DNA of 64,000 nucleotides from Klebsormidium nitens (Eukaryota > Streptophyta > Klebsormidiophyceae > Klebsormidiales > Klebsormidiaceae), in contig DF236957.1 of assembly GCA_000708835.1 (NCBI GenBank), positions 415,629 through 479,628 on the forward strand. Direction: 5' to 3'. Below are positions 46,101-57,759 of the stretch, piece by piece. Below the pieces are notes generated by a model. That model searched no databases. It saw nothing but the letters and a program-made list of their open reading frames with translations, and was not told the DNA's origin. How positions within the stretch are numbered: position 1 is the first letter of the stretch; every line of letters starts with the position of its first letter. The position numbers were made by a program, and so were the translations under genes.

Positions 46101-49100
46101 CCCATGAGCGAATTTGGTTTGGTTGCAATATGAGGGTGAATTGCCAATCGCTTGACAACATCAGTCATAAGATCAGACCGGCTATCAGTACCCTTCTTGT
46201 TTCTTGCATGGATGCGGTGTTTGCCAGGATCCTTTTTGATATTGGTTTGGGATTCTTGAATGTTTTTGGCATAAGCCAGCAGCGTTGTTCACCTGCAAGC
46301 CGGCCCGTTGCCCTGCATATTGTACTCGTTGAAAGAAATGTGTACCCGATATTGTTTTCATCGATGGAAAGCAGCGATTGTCTTTGCACGGAAGGCAATT
46401 GAAAAATCAGGCCGTGACGAAGTATGCAGTGGGGGTCGTTTTCGCACACATGTGCTTTCAGCGCTGACAGAGGCCACTTGTTGCATCTTTGGGATAGTGG
46501 TCACGGGACCGCTTAGATGGCTCGGCGCTCGAATCTCTGCAGTCAAAGCGTGTCTATGAAACTTCCGCACCTATCTAGTCGGACAATTGCGTGGTTAACA
46601 TCGCAAACCAAGTTGAGGCGACACTTTAATGTCGTGTGGCCAATTCGCTTCTCCTGCAGTTGTTCTTACCTTCCCCGTCCGACTCTCTTGACAGTCTGTT
46701 GTCCGGAAGTTATTTCTTGCCCGGCTTATGAGAATTCTGGTATGCTGTCCCCAAGTCTTCCTTCTACATATGCCGTTTGCAACCCTTTGATTCTTTGGTT
46801 GGGACACAAAACACAGTTGGGCTCTTTCTCTTTCTAGAGGGCCTGTCAGCATACAATGCCGCTTTGCTCATGCGTCATCACGTCCGGTCATAGAGGGGGA
46901 ATACGATTTTTAAACTCAAGGTTGACGAACCCCACCATTGTCCGATGACCTTCTTCCAACCAAAATAACAGGAGACACGGTTAGGACCCCTGAATATGGA
47001 CCCGGTCACCGAGTTTCATTATCGTATGCCACACCTGGAAATACGCCATGCAACTATCCAACCTGCCCTTTTTCTTTGGATATGCAAAGTTGCTTCTTTT
47101 GAGTTTATATGTCACTCGGCGCCTGTTTGTCGGAAGAAGATCTGCGGAAGGTTTCGACTCTGTGTCAACTTCCATTCGAATCCTTAAAGAGCTTGCTGTA
47201 ACCTGGCTTTGGTTCTTTCTCGTCGTTCTCCCCTAGATCTACTACGAATTCGGTGGCTTTGAGACGATGATAACGAATGCTGGCAATGGCGAAGTTTTAG
47301 GTGGGGTCAACAGTTACCCCACTTGAGGTATGGTTGCTCCAATGCCAGTCAGATCCTGGGAATGCTCTTTCGCCTTCTTCCAGCAGAATCTGGGATCGGA
47401 CGCCTTTCGGGCAATGTATGTTCCTGGTGTCTTCCTTGTGCGTCGTCCACGGACCCGTCAAATGAGAGGTCGTGCCCTGTTAGCAGCTTGGGATGTCTCC
47501 CAAACCGTCTCGCTTGAAGCTACAGCGTCTGGCAGCTATCGGAAAGTTTGGGGACTCCGAACCTTATCAGAGCCCGCGGTTTCAAGAGCGTCACGAGAGG
47601 CTTCCTGGCGTTGAATGGGCTCTGATTCCGACCAATAGCTAAATACCGAACTAAAATTGCAATGGCATACTGGGCTGGTCTTCTCCGCACGCTTGGCAAT
47701 GTGTCGGCCACGCCGTGTCATATTGCTCCAACTTGGTGACTTTTATGTCAGCCTGTGCACCTCGGAAGTGGAGCTGCGTTCAAAATTATTAAATGGCCTT
47801 GACGACCAACAGTGCTACGAGATGGTAGCACGGTAAGGATGGTGGTACAGATGCCAAAGCTTAACGAGACTCCGTCCAAGTGACTGGTGGGGGCACTGGG
47901 GAAAGTTGGTGACTGGCGGTTTGTCTCGATCGTGTTCGTCGAACCCCTCTCCAGAAACTGTTCTTTCGTTACATTCGGACGTGGTCACCCCGAGGGGATT
48001 GCCACACATGCCTGCGCTGTCTGAGCAATGGTTCTTCTTGCCACGGGGGGCTGATGGTGTTTGTCGTCACCTTTGACCTGCTGGACGAACATTTTACTCA
48101 ATCTTAGGAAAAGCGTTATTTCAGGGGCGTGGCGTTAGTGAGTCTCCGGCGTCATTAGGAGCAAACCACTATTGCTCCTTATTCAAGATCGGGTTTCACT
48201 TCTGGCTATGACGACACTAAAACCTGGGCTGCTTGTGCAGCACAGTTGGTTGATGTAGACTCGGATGTCACCGAGATTCTTGTCTAGCACCTGATTGACG
48301 AGGGCGCTTTCGTGAACTGCTGCGCAGGGCAGAATTCAGTGCACCTGTCCCTAAGATTCGTAGGAATGCGCGATGCAAGGAGAAATGAAGAATCTGCAAG
48401 GCACGAGTATGCAAGTCCACCATAATTCTTTCAAATTACCTGCTTGCAGTAATTTGCACGCTTCAAGCTGGTTCTACCTGCCGCAACTCGTTCCTCCACC
48501 GTTTTAGAATATCCTCATTTCATGGAGGTATGGCTGTAGGGGAGCTCGTATGAGAGTCTGTTATTATCGTTCAATCAAGAGCTTTTCGACGACGTACCTC
48601 ATCTTTCCTCCTCCTGCGGATGGTTGGTGTGCATGTTGGCTTCTGCTCGAGAGCTTGGATCCAATGACCGAAAGGGGGCAATTGTTTGCATCTCCTTGCG
48701 GGGTTTCAACATATCCGCTGAGTTGTCGAGTGATAGATGGAATTTAGCGGGCTTATTTGGCAACCTGAAGTTCTTAATCTCTCTTAAATTGGGCGTATGG
48801 TGGCTTCGATAAGACTGTCTTGGTTTACCTTCCACCAGACGAAACGTCGTCTTGCCCGTGGGCCAGCAACGCTTCCGTATTCTGGTATGCACTTCTCTCT
48901 GTCAGCAACCCCCGAATGTCTTGGCTCCAAAATATTGAGAGGCCGCTGTTTCCTGCCTTCTCAGGGCTGCCCCACGGATACAACCATTGCGAACAACGCT
49001 GCCAGATCGTAGCAGGCCTTCTAATGCGAGGTTCCTCGAAGTTTTGATGATTGCAGGCCCTAAGTCGAGAACTCTGTGGTTGGAATCCATCCATATCCTT

Positions 49101-51747
49101 TCGACAACAAGCACACTGGCAGTGAAGAGACTCAAGCTGTTCTGCTCTAAGCAGAGGAAGATTCTGTCTCTGATGCCAGGGATGCGCAGCTATTATGTGT
49201 TCTGCTGGCTGCTGAATATGCCCACCCCTCTGGGAGCAGCGTGCGAACATTTGTTTCGCCAAGATCAGCGGTGCGATAGTTTTTTCAAGAAGCCAGGCAG
49301 CTCGCAAGGAACGTGGCGGGCTGGGAGTGACAATTGTGACGGCACACATATTGTTTCTCTCGCACGCCAGTCGCTCTTCCGGCCTAAAAGTTGATAACCA
49401 ATCAACGAATCTCCGTGGCTCTTATCTAAATCGACGTGTCCTGCCAAGTGCTTCTGCTTTCCTTATCGTTTTTGGGGTCTTGCTAATGTGCGCTCTGCGT
49501 GGGGCAAGGCTCTCAAAGTCATCAACTCTAACTCCTTAAGATACGTCAGCACCTCTTGATTTTTATAACTTAGATCTCTGCTTCTTAGTCTCCCATGCTT
49601 GAACTAGCCCTCGTGATATCTTATTGAGTTGCCTTTTTATGACCTAAGCACTATGGGAGAAGCTCGCAGTGTGTATCTCTTGTAGATAGACCGTAAGCGC
49701 GGCGCTTTGCAAGTGCAATTCAAGATCCGGACATATTCGGACGGATCTCCTGCATAAGCCAGCGGGGATAGAGAGAAAATACAAGCTCTTTTGTGGTTGA
49801 CAGACGACATGCAACTAATCGGTTGGTCGTGCTGGCCCTCTTTGGCCTCTTGGATTTGTTGCTTGATATGTCTTGGTTGTGCTCTGTCTCGTGGGTCAGT
49901 GATGAGCATCTGTTTGTTCGTTTGGTTTGATGTGCAAGGCCGTCTGTGCAATAGAGTGGACATAGGCCACGGAAAACACCCAAAGCTGGTTCTTGGTGGC
50001 GATGAAAGAAAAGGCGTGCACGAGCTCATTTCAGTCCAGCTCAACGCAGCCTGATCCAGCTCTGAGCCATCACGTTCACAGTGGAAAGTCAGTAAGCCCG
50101 CCTGCTTCTCTTGGCAAGGTAATTGCCTCGTTATATGCATGAGAACTTGGCCGAAGATGGATTGACCGGCTGCTGGCATCCACGGACCCCCGAAATTTGC
50201 ATACCCAGCGAACGTTTCTTGCTTCAGTCGTCCTTTGTTTAAGTAACCTTGTATCTTTTTCGGTTCTGGTCTGGCGGAAGTTTCGGTAGGATTGTAACAA
50301 CAACTGTCGGCTGCAGTGCGTCAGAGACTGTCTTTGGGTCACAATATCTTTTGGAGTACGGTCGGTACTTGGCAATGAAAGATTTGAAGAAGCTGGGCGA
50401 CAAGAATGCTCATTCACTCCATCTGAGAAGCCACCAAGTTACATCCATTTCAGACTGTTGGCTTTTCTGTGGACGGTATGTCAGCACTTTAAACGAACGA
50501 TCGCACATACTGCACTTGCACGTCTTCCCTTGTCCCCTCATGTTGAGCTATTTCCAGAAAGCTGCTCAGCACCTCTTTCAGGATCATTTACTCAAACGAT
50601 TGTTGGTGTCAGTCGCCAATCCCACCGCGGTTGCTTCCGCTCAGTCCTTGCCCCGACCCATCAAAGGTTCAAACCTTCAAAGAAGCTCCGCCGATCTTTG
50701 GATTTCCTACTCCTTGCCTCGGCCCTCAAGTTTTTCCTTTTTCGTGAAGATCCGCCGATGTATTCTCTTTCTCCCCCTCTCAGGTCCTCGGCCACGAGCA
50801 GCGGCTCTGGCTGACGACCGAGCTCCGCGCATCGCGCGCGCCCCTGAAGCTGGTCGTTGTCGGTTCGCCCGTGTTCAACAACCCCTCCCAGACCCCGTGC
50901 AAGGGCAAGGTCCCGAAGGACTTGACGGCGCCCGTCACGTGCCCTTGCTTCGACGACTTCGACTGCTACCGGCCGGCCCAGGTAATCAACCTTGGTTAGA
51001 CCGTTGATAAAAATGCAGTGGCAATGAGCCCACGTATGGAAAAGTACTGCTGTAATCTTCAACAAAAATTTACAGCGGTCAATGAATTTGCTTCATAAAC
51101 GCCCTTTTCAGGGATATCTAAGAAGGTAATCGAGGCCAAGTCTTCAACTTCGTGGTTTCTGTAAAACCATATATTTGAAGAGTATCTCTGAATAAGCACC
51201 AGTGGAAAATGACGTGCAGAAAATGACGTGCTTTGCACCCCAACCCACCCTAAGCCCCATACTAATCCCGCCCGGATTTGTCAAATTCCTTAGTACTAAG
51301 GTACCTTAATGTTGATACTGTTTACTTTGACCTCAGGTCGCGCTCCTCCATGCGCTCGCGAGCGCGCCCGGGTGCCCGGTTGTAATCACCGGGGACTTCC
51401 ACTTTTCGGATCTGAAGGTTTTGCGACCGGGAAAGAGTTTGTACAGCGAAGAGTATCAGTCGGAGGGATTGGAAAAGCCGATTTACCAAGTAATGGCGAG
51501 CGGGCTGACAGTGGACACTGCTAAGCCTGCCACGTGTCAAGGTTTCCACAGAGATCGGATGGGGCTGCGAGTGCCTGGAGAATGTGATTTTGTGGCTGGG
51601 CCCGCGTTCGGGGTTGTGGAAGTTGATTGGGAGCAAGAATTGGTTAGCTTGCAGATCAGGGACGGGAGCGAGGGGGAGGTACGAGTGGAAACTAGCTTCC
51701 ATCTCGGCACGTGCTTAGAGAAGGCATCACTTGCACAGCGAACTTGA
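40154..51747 (+). CDS. PhoD-like metallophosphatase, type II membrane protein
   Basis: A PhoD-family phosphatase/phosphodiesterase, expected in the secretory pathway with its catalytic domain in the lumen or outside. Exons: 40154-40824, 41424-41542, 42446-42744, 43319-43467, 43795-44074, 50784-50981, 51337-51747; 708 residues, frames consistent. A basic N-terminus is followed by one membrane segment (~26-43) and a charged stalk. The catalytic part begins at RVAVGSC (~197). Motifs: WAGDLAYLD (224-232), TWDDHDYN (316-323), LLDGRYYRD, VVVGSPVF and ITGDFHFSD (589-597); the Asp/His residues are the usual metal ligands. An acidic Glu/Gly insert precedes the exon 5 end (GEEDEEEG). Several extra Cys residues (DCRASPEHPNCDCEKDW) suggest disulfides. 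Intron 5 is 6.7 kb, far longer than the others. Confidence 0.9.
40982..41009. repeat. Short hairpin in PhoD intron 1 with a third arm copy
   Basis: AGTAGAAGCTG (40982-40992) pairs with CAGCTTCTACT (40999-41009) over a 6-base loop. A third copy, GTAGAAGCTGAC, follows at 41015-41026. Either arm could pair with the middle one. Confidence 0.8.
42313..42373 (+). repeat. Echo copy of PhoD exon 3 start, with acceptor
   Basis: This stretch (CACAG, then GCGACATAATGCAAGCGCGC) resembles the true acceptor and exon 3 start at 42446 (ACAG, then GCGACATGACCCATGCACGC). It also continues alike: GCGCGCCAAACTGCTTGTGC against CACGCGCCAAGCTCCAAGCG. In frame it reads GDIMQARAKLLVQLEQPKY where the exon reads GDMTHARAKLQAQLEHPDY. 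It lies 128 bp upstream of the real exon and keeps an AG acceptor. Confidence 0.9.
44075..50783. other. 6.7 kb intron 5 of the PhoD-like gene
   Basis: No intact gene, terminal repeats or transposase was recognised. At ~45129-45190 a frame reads DYPKEAWGRAIAHSPNAWIF, resembling the exon 1 end DIPQPVWEQAVIPAEPDAWI with one codon missing, so it may be a decayed copy. At 48624-48812 a frame has a weak leucine-rich-repeat look (LAGLFGNLKFLISLKLG). The rest looks non-coding, with stops in all frames. Confidence 0.5.
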
Positions 51748-53018
51748 GCTCAATTGGTGCGTTATGCCAGCTAATACTCGCAATATGCTGTCAAACCAGA
51801 ACCTTGCTAGGCGAAATAAAAAAATAAAAATAAAAATAAGCTCAGCAACGCAGTCAACAACGCATGCCTTTTGGTGAACAGGCCAGGTCTTGCACGAGAA
51901 GCCGTCCAAAGTTTAGATGTTTTCCGGTGATGCAGGATCTTTCATCATCAAAGTCCCCTGAAGGCACATGTGAGCACGATATTTGCAAAGACAAGCTCTT
52001 GTGTATGCATATACTAGATAACCTTCAATATTTGCGATATATACAGCGAGCTTGCAGATCAAGCATCAAAGCGAAGACATGTACTGTAGCTATAGTCAAC
52101 GGAACGGCAATTCTTCAACATATTAAACCTCGCGAATTGTGCACATGCCTGGCATGCCTGCTGGGATATCGAGCCATGCAGTAAAAAAGAATACACTGTG
52201 CATGCTACGCACGGTGATGCATGTTAAATTCCGCTGGATGGGCTGATCTTTCATGCAATGATGTGTCATGGATACATATCTTTACATGATGCCCTTGCAC
52301 ACTAGGCATACGTCATCGTGCATGTATTTACCATATGCGAAATCAAGACGGTCGGTCGACACACCGGTATTTAATAATTGATTGATCTGTCTGGGAGTTT
52401 TTCGACCTTTAAGCCCAGTGAGTACCGCCATGCAAGCATGCATCTATAGTATACATTGTTATACTGGGATCATTTGCGCAGAATTGGATACAGCACATCA
52501 GTGCCTAGCCTATAGAGCTACCGGCATGGGCGTCGGAGCTCACAATCAAGATCGCAGCCTGCATATGTTGACGGGCCTGCATGTGACTTATATCCGGTAT
52601 CAATCCAGTACGATGCTATGATGTACATAGAAGCATCATTCTCTAAAGTGCACAAGGCAATATAGCACAGAAGAAAACATGCTTCAATGGAAGCAATGCT
52701 CAGGCATATGGCACATCCATATCTCATGTTTCAACTGCGGTAATGCTGAAGAACGGCCGTTTGAGCATGACGACTTAGAAGTGTAGCACACAACAATGTC
52801 AGTCGTCTAAGAGTGGAGCTGCCCACGTACCGCTGTTTGTGGCAAGAAACCACATGCAGAAAAACGCCTTGCTAAGCACCTACTCACAGTATCGTACGCA
52901 CATCTACAATAGGAGCCAAGCACCCCTACAAACTGCTTTCACATAGTGCGGAGCCCCATATGAAACCAGGGCACCAGATTTGAGCCACCTAGTAGCAACT
53001 AGACCTCGACTCGAGTCC
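51748..53018. other. Intergenic region between convergent PhoD-like and unknown genes
   Basis: An A-rich (AAAAAT)n tract lies at about 51815-51838. The remainder is rich in ATGCAT-type words but has no recognisable exon or element. It should contain two 3' UTRs. Confidence 0.45.
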
Positions 53019-55866
53019 CTACGCTTGTCCCTTGGTATCAGCCATCGCAACCTCCAGCGTCCGCGTCTGCTGCGGGCGCGGGTACGCCATGACAAGCAGG
53101 TGGGTCCCTTGCAGCCGGCTCTTGCTCTTTTGCACGTCGATGCTCGACTGCAGCCCGATCTCATACCGCGTCTCCTCGGGGAACGTCTCGGTCCCCTTGA
53201 CAATCACCGTCAACCTTCCACAGTCGGTCAGCTCCACAGTCACTAGATCGGGCGAGTTGGCGTGCCATGGCAGGCCCAGCTTGACCTGGAAGAACGGACG
53301 CTTGCTCGCCTGGCCCAGGATCTGGCAATCTGTGACCGGGCGCGAGCCGCCGTCCGGAAGGATCTGGATGGCGAACGCGCCGAGCGGGGGCCCGCTCTTC
53401 TTGCTGTTGGCCTTGGATGACTTGGACGAGCGGCTGACGCCCGTGATGCCGTGCTCTTGGCGCTCCTTCATGGTCATGTGCGTGACGCCCTTCTTGTACG
53501 TCACGGGGTGCTTGTACTCAGCCTCGCTGATGTCCAGGCTCGCACGCCCAACCATCTGACGGAACCTGGGGATTGGAAGAGGGATATGCTCTGAGTAGGC
53601 AAGCAGATGCACCACTGACTGGGTAAGCAAGCTAAGCTCGACGAGGCCCTAGGGCTTGTATCCAGGCCGTTCTGAGATGCTTTAGTCATATTTGCAAGCA
53701 ACAGCACAAAAACCTGTACAGATTGAGAGCCAGAAAATCAGTATTGTGAGCTGGTAAAAAATGCAGCCCTGGAAGACTCTAGGACTAATCGGAGGTGAAG
53801 CAGGTCCAAAGTGGTCCATGACAATTGTTGTAGCCTCCAAGGATACAGAGCAAGATATGCTATGGAGAAAGAGCTGCCTGCCAGTGGACCTAAAGCAATG
53901 AACCTGTATGGCATTTGAGAAATTTGCAAGCAGATCAAAGAGAACTTGAATACAAAAAAGTCAATGATGGTGTCTCGAGAGCAACACAGTCTTGAGGATC
54001 TGAAGATGGACGGAAAGGGCACGATGCAGACGCCTAACAGAGTTGAACAACTGCACAGAGCTTCTGGGCCTCACCGTTGTGGAATTGTCTTTCTGTATTC
54101 TGGTCTAAAGCGAAGGTCAAGCAAGGCCCTACAGAGAGGAAGCTTTCAGGACCTCTCAGTAAACAGCAGCACTCTTGGCAAATTTTGGCCCCCACAGAAA
54201 ACAAGGACCTTACCATTCGATGTCATCCTGGGTAAGATCCACGTTGTTGAGGTCAGGATGGTGCTGGATCTCCAGGCCGTGGATGAGGCGCAGCCTGGTG
54301 AAGTCATCCTCCTCCACACCAAGCTCGGGATACAGCTTGGCCACACGAGCGGAGGAGTGAATCTCCTTCTGAGGATAGCTGACCTCCCCTGAACGCACAA
54401 TTACATCCAGGTAAGAATTGCGGGAACAAGTGTCTTTGTAGAGGACGTGGCTCTTGCCATAACGCAGAATAAGTTTCGAATGGAGGATTGCCAGGCACTT
54501 CCTGCTTTTGTCTGATTCACCTGGACAAAAGGATGGATCGAAGGGCTGAAAATGATGGTAAGCAAAAGAGCGTGTAAACACCAGGCCCTCAATACTGGGA
54601 AATGAGCCAGTCTGAGCGAAGATGCAAAAGAACACCCATGAGAACAGCGGTAAAAAGAAATACCTCTGCCAAAATGCACATGAGTGAACGCGACAAACAA
54701 TGCAGTGAGCTACTCATTTATGGCAGGCAAAATAGCAGGCGGAAGTCTGTCTTGGCAAGGAAGAGCACAAAAGCCAAAGCAAGTTCCAGCCTCTTCTATG
54801 TTTGGTAGTAGAAAGAGCAATACATCCTCCCACCTATGTTGTCTTTATGGGGCCCTGGTCATTGAGCACCGAGTACAATGCCTTACCTTTCTCTGGGAAC
54901 ACTTTCCTCAGAGCCACAAACAGTCCAGTGGCACTCGTGTTGTCCAGGGCTAGGGTCCTCCCATCCAGTTGAGGCCCCATGGTCTGGCCCAGCCTGGCAT
55001 CAGCCTCAGCAACCTTCTTATAGTACAGATTTCCAATGAAGACCTTGGGAATCTTGATGCCAGGATGCCCCACATACTTGGTTTCCGCAGAGAAGGCTCC
55101 ATCGGTCTTCTGCCTCTTCCTGAGAGGCTCATCTGTGGGGATGGCAGCTGCATGCTCGACCGGGATGGCCGTCCCCTTGACATAGAGTCGCACAAAGATG
55201 TTGGCAAAGCGGATACGGGCGGAGCGCAGAGCACTTTGAACTGCAAGGTGAACAAGGACTTGTCATTAATAGGTCGTTTGCTGAATATTACAATCGGACC
55301 TATGCTGTGACTGTTCCCAAAGAGTAAGGCCACACTCTGCTGACCAAATGACGTATGCATCTATTAGTTGCACACCGGCAGGCATTGCTGTAAAATGCTC
55401 ACATCAAGCCTCTAATACCTCTTTCATAACACTAGCTAGTTGCCCAAGACATTGTAACCCTACCATTTCTAAACCATCCCTCATGGTCTCTTCATGCGCA
55501 TCCATCGCTCTGGTGAAGAAACAACATGCGGCAACTCCGTGGCAAAAGCAAAAGCAAGAGCTGGCAAAAGCTCGTGCACCAGCTACTTTGAAGGCTCAAG
55601 CACGAACCCCTTTGGTTCACTCCCTTAACCCTACAAGATGCACAGCCACACAGCTCATGATGAACACCTCTGCATAAGCCTCCACTAAGATGAGCAAGAG
55701 GGCATTTTGACTCACGAGCGTTGGGCAGGGTCTGCAGCTTGTCCTCGTCAGGGGTCTGCAGCAGGCTTGTCAAGCTCTGGCCATGGTGCTGAGCATGATG
55801 GTGCTGCAGCTGCTCCTGCTCTGCCAGATGGTGGCCCAGGCCAATCTGGAGGTGCTCAGCCATCAT
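53019..55866 (-). CDS. Unrecognised four-exon protein with a possible alpha-crystallin-like C-terminus
   Basis: Function unknown. Exons: 55716-55866, 54887-55240, 54214-54520, 53019-53565; 452 residues, phases consistent. The N-terminus is Gln/His-rich (EQLQHHHAQHHG). A basic RKRQK at 91-95 could be a nuclear signal. The middle (~105-270) alternates short hydrophobic and charged blocks (KIPKVFIGNLYYKKVAEADA; RLRLIHGLEIQHHPDLNNVD). A Ser/Lys-rich linker (SRSSKSSKANSKKSG) precedes a strand-rich tail (~362-440: VTVELTDCGRLTVIVKG, then RYEIGLQSSIDV). That tail looks like an Hsp20/CS fold, but this is only a visual impression. The start is taken at the Met-Met pair. An open frame continues upstream, so another 5' exon (perhaps near 56120-56250) is possible. 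Confidence 0.65.
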
Positions 55867-56320
55867 GGTTGGAGGCTGGGGATACACGAGCGAGAGCCGG
55901 AAGGGCGGTTCTTGCACCCTGAGGAGAGCAGGAGAGGGGGACGATGCCCGACAGGAAGCGCCTGGCAGAAGCTGTGCTTGCAAAAATTTGAACTGCTTGG
56001 TCCAACCTCCCAACTGATCCTTCCAGAATAAGCAGTGTCAATGCCTTTTACATATCATGGATCAATTGGCAATTGACACCAAAGCAAACCGCTCCAGGAA
56101 GAAAGATTCCTGAGCACGCCTGGTGGAAACGCAAGAGGACGACGGGTCGTGGTGGAGAAGCCCCGCCTGCTCCTCGGTCATCCTCTCCGGGCCACGCGTC
56201 AGTCTGACCGCTTTGCCCGTTTCATCTTTTTGGGGGGTCTGCTTCATCCAACGGGTGTCATGCTGTGACGCCCGGGACACTCCACTGGGAGAATATCTTA
56301 GTGACGCATCTTCAGGTCAT
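55867..56320. other. Upstream region of the unknown gene
   Basis: It contains the probable promoter and 5' UTR. On the minus strand a frame at ~56110-56240 (beginning MKQTPQKDETGK) could be an additional 5' exon, but no convincing GT donor follows it. Confidence 0.3.
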
Positions 56321-57013
56321 ACCAGTGTTAAGATTAGGTGCCCGGCGCCTGGTAAAATGGCACCCAATGGCCGCCCGGGACCCCCAGAGGGGGTCCTCAG
56401 GGTGCCCAACGGGCACCCAACGAAGAGTGCCAGGGTGCCCGGCGGGCACCCAAAGTTGGGTTCCAAGGTGCCCTGGGGAGTACCTTGAACAAAAGTGTGA
56501 ATTTGTATTTGCATATAACACAGCCCGGTTTCATGATCTGAGACTCTATAATTCACACTACTCCACAAGTCCTCGGTTTTCTGTGTACAGCTCGGGGGCT
56601 GGTTGCAGTCAGCAGGGCCCCCAACCAGCAGTCCTTGACACTTGTGGAACACAGGGTTCCCAGTTTGACATCCAACTCACACGGGGCCAGTGTTGCAAGT
56701 GCTACTTAAACTTTGTAGCTGTACAGCTGCCGGCTTCTCCAACGTGACACTGGAGAATCTCAAACGCACTGCGCATCAAAAGCTTGCACTCGGTCGGCTA
56801 CGGTTAATATGCACCAACCATGTAAGAAACGACGCTACTCTAGGCCCGGGGTGGCCGCGCCTGCTTGGGGCACCCATGGCGCGCCCCAGGGGGCCAGCCG
56901 CAAGGGCACACTGGGCACCCAATCCGGGCCTCTGGGGTGCCCACCGGGCACCCGAAAATAACCGGCAGGGTGCCCCAGGGCTCCCATCCCAAAAAGTTAA
57001 TCTTAACACTGGT
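56321..57013. mobile_element. 693 bp non-autonomous foldback element with 16 bp terminal inverted repeats
   Basis: ACCAGTGTTAAGATTA at 56321-56336 is matched exactly, inverted, at 56998-57013. Both subterminal regions are packed with short palindromic words of the form GGTGCCC-N2-GGGCACCC (e.g. GGTGCCCAACGGGCACCC, GGTGCCCGGCGGGCACCC, GGTGCCCACCGGGCACCC), so each end can fold strongly. There is no transposase frame inside and I see no clear target-site duplication. It lies ~480 bp from the Harbinger element; the ends are unrelated. Confidence 0.75.
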
Positions 57014-57490
57014 TCGCATGCAGCCAAAATCGACAGATTCTGGCGGTTTTGGCCGCAACCCATCACCGCATGTGACCAACACTTCGCCAAAAGTTGGAAA
57101 AGTACAATTCGATCGCGCGATCGTACCATCAAAACCAGCAGAATCTGCCTGCTAGTCGGGGGCACCTATCAGAATTTGTCGGTCCCAACATTCCATACCG
57201 AGCACTTGTATGGTCTAAATGTGCTGACTGCCAAGGCCCGGTAGGGGCTTTGTATTTTCCATCTTTTTCCCTTACGATTTAAATGCATTTTTCGGGGCTC
57301 AATCATTGGGCTTGCCAACACTCTATCGAACGCCTCGTCGAAAACACTGTTTTCAAGCGATTCGTCCGTACCGAAATCGTACAGCCCAAACCAAAGTCAA
57401 CCCACTACATTCTGTCGGAAATGTGTCGATCTTGGCGGCATGCGAACAGCCCCTAATAAGGCAGCGTAATATATAATAATAGGGCAGCGC
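57014..57490. other. Spacer between the foldback element and the Harbinger transposon
   Basis: No gene was recognised. An AT stretch (ATATATAATAATA) lies directly before the Harbinger left end. Confidence 0.4.
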
Positions 57491-57528
57491 CCTTAGGGCC
57501 TCGTCGCATGCGGCCGGTTCCGCTTATT
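57491..57528 (+). repeat. Left terminal inverted repeat of the Harbinger element
   Basis: The 38 bp match the right end exactly when inverted. Core words are GGGCCTCGTCGCATGCGGCC and GGTTCCGCTTATT. Confidence 0.95.
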
Positions 57529-57759
57529 GCTTTGCGGGGACATTGCGGGTCCACGTGCCATCAGCCCATCGCGGAAAGGTTGCCGCATGCCGCGGCTTGC
57601 CGGTCCGCGTTCGACCGGCCGGCGCGCGGCTGCAGGTTGACCAGTCAGCAGCCAGAGAGTCGGCTTTCACAGTCAGCCAGTCACTGCATGTTGTCATTGT
57701 CAGTGCATGCCGCCCGCACGGATTGCAGGCCTGCAAGCGTCTGACTTTGAAGGGCCACC

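Noticed and set aside
48825-49349. 174-codon open frame on the minus strand
   Set aside because: It has no recognisable motif, no splice-consistent neighbours and an internal composition like the rest of the long intron.
48825-50179. Retrotransposon inside the long PhoD intron
   Set aside because: No reverse transcriptase, integrase or terminal repeat motif could be found in any frame.
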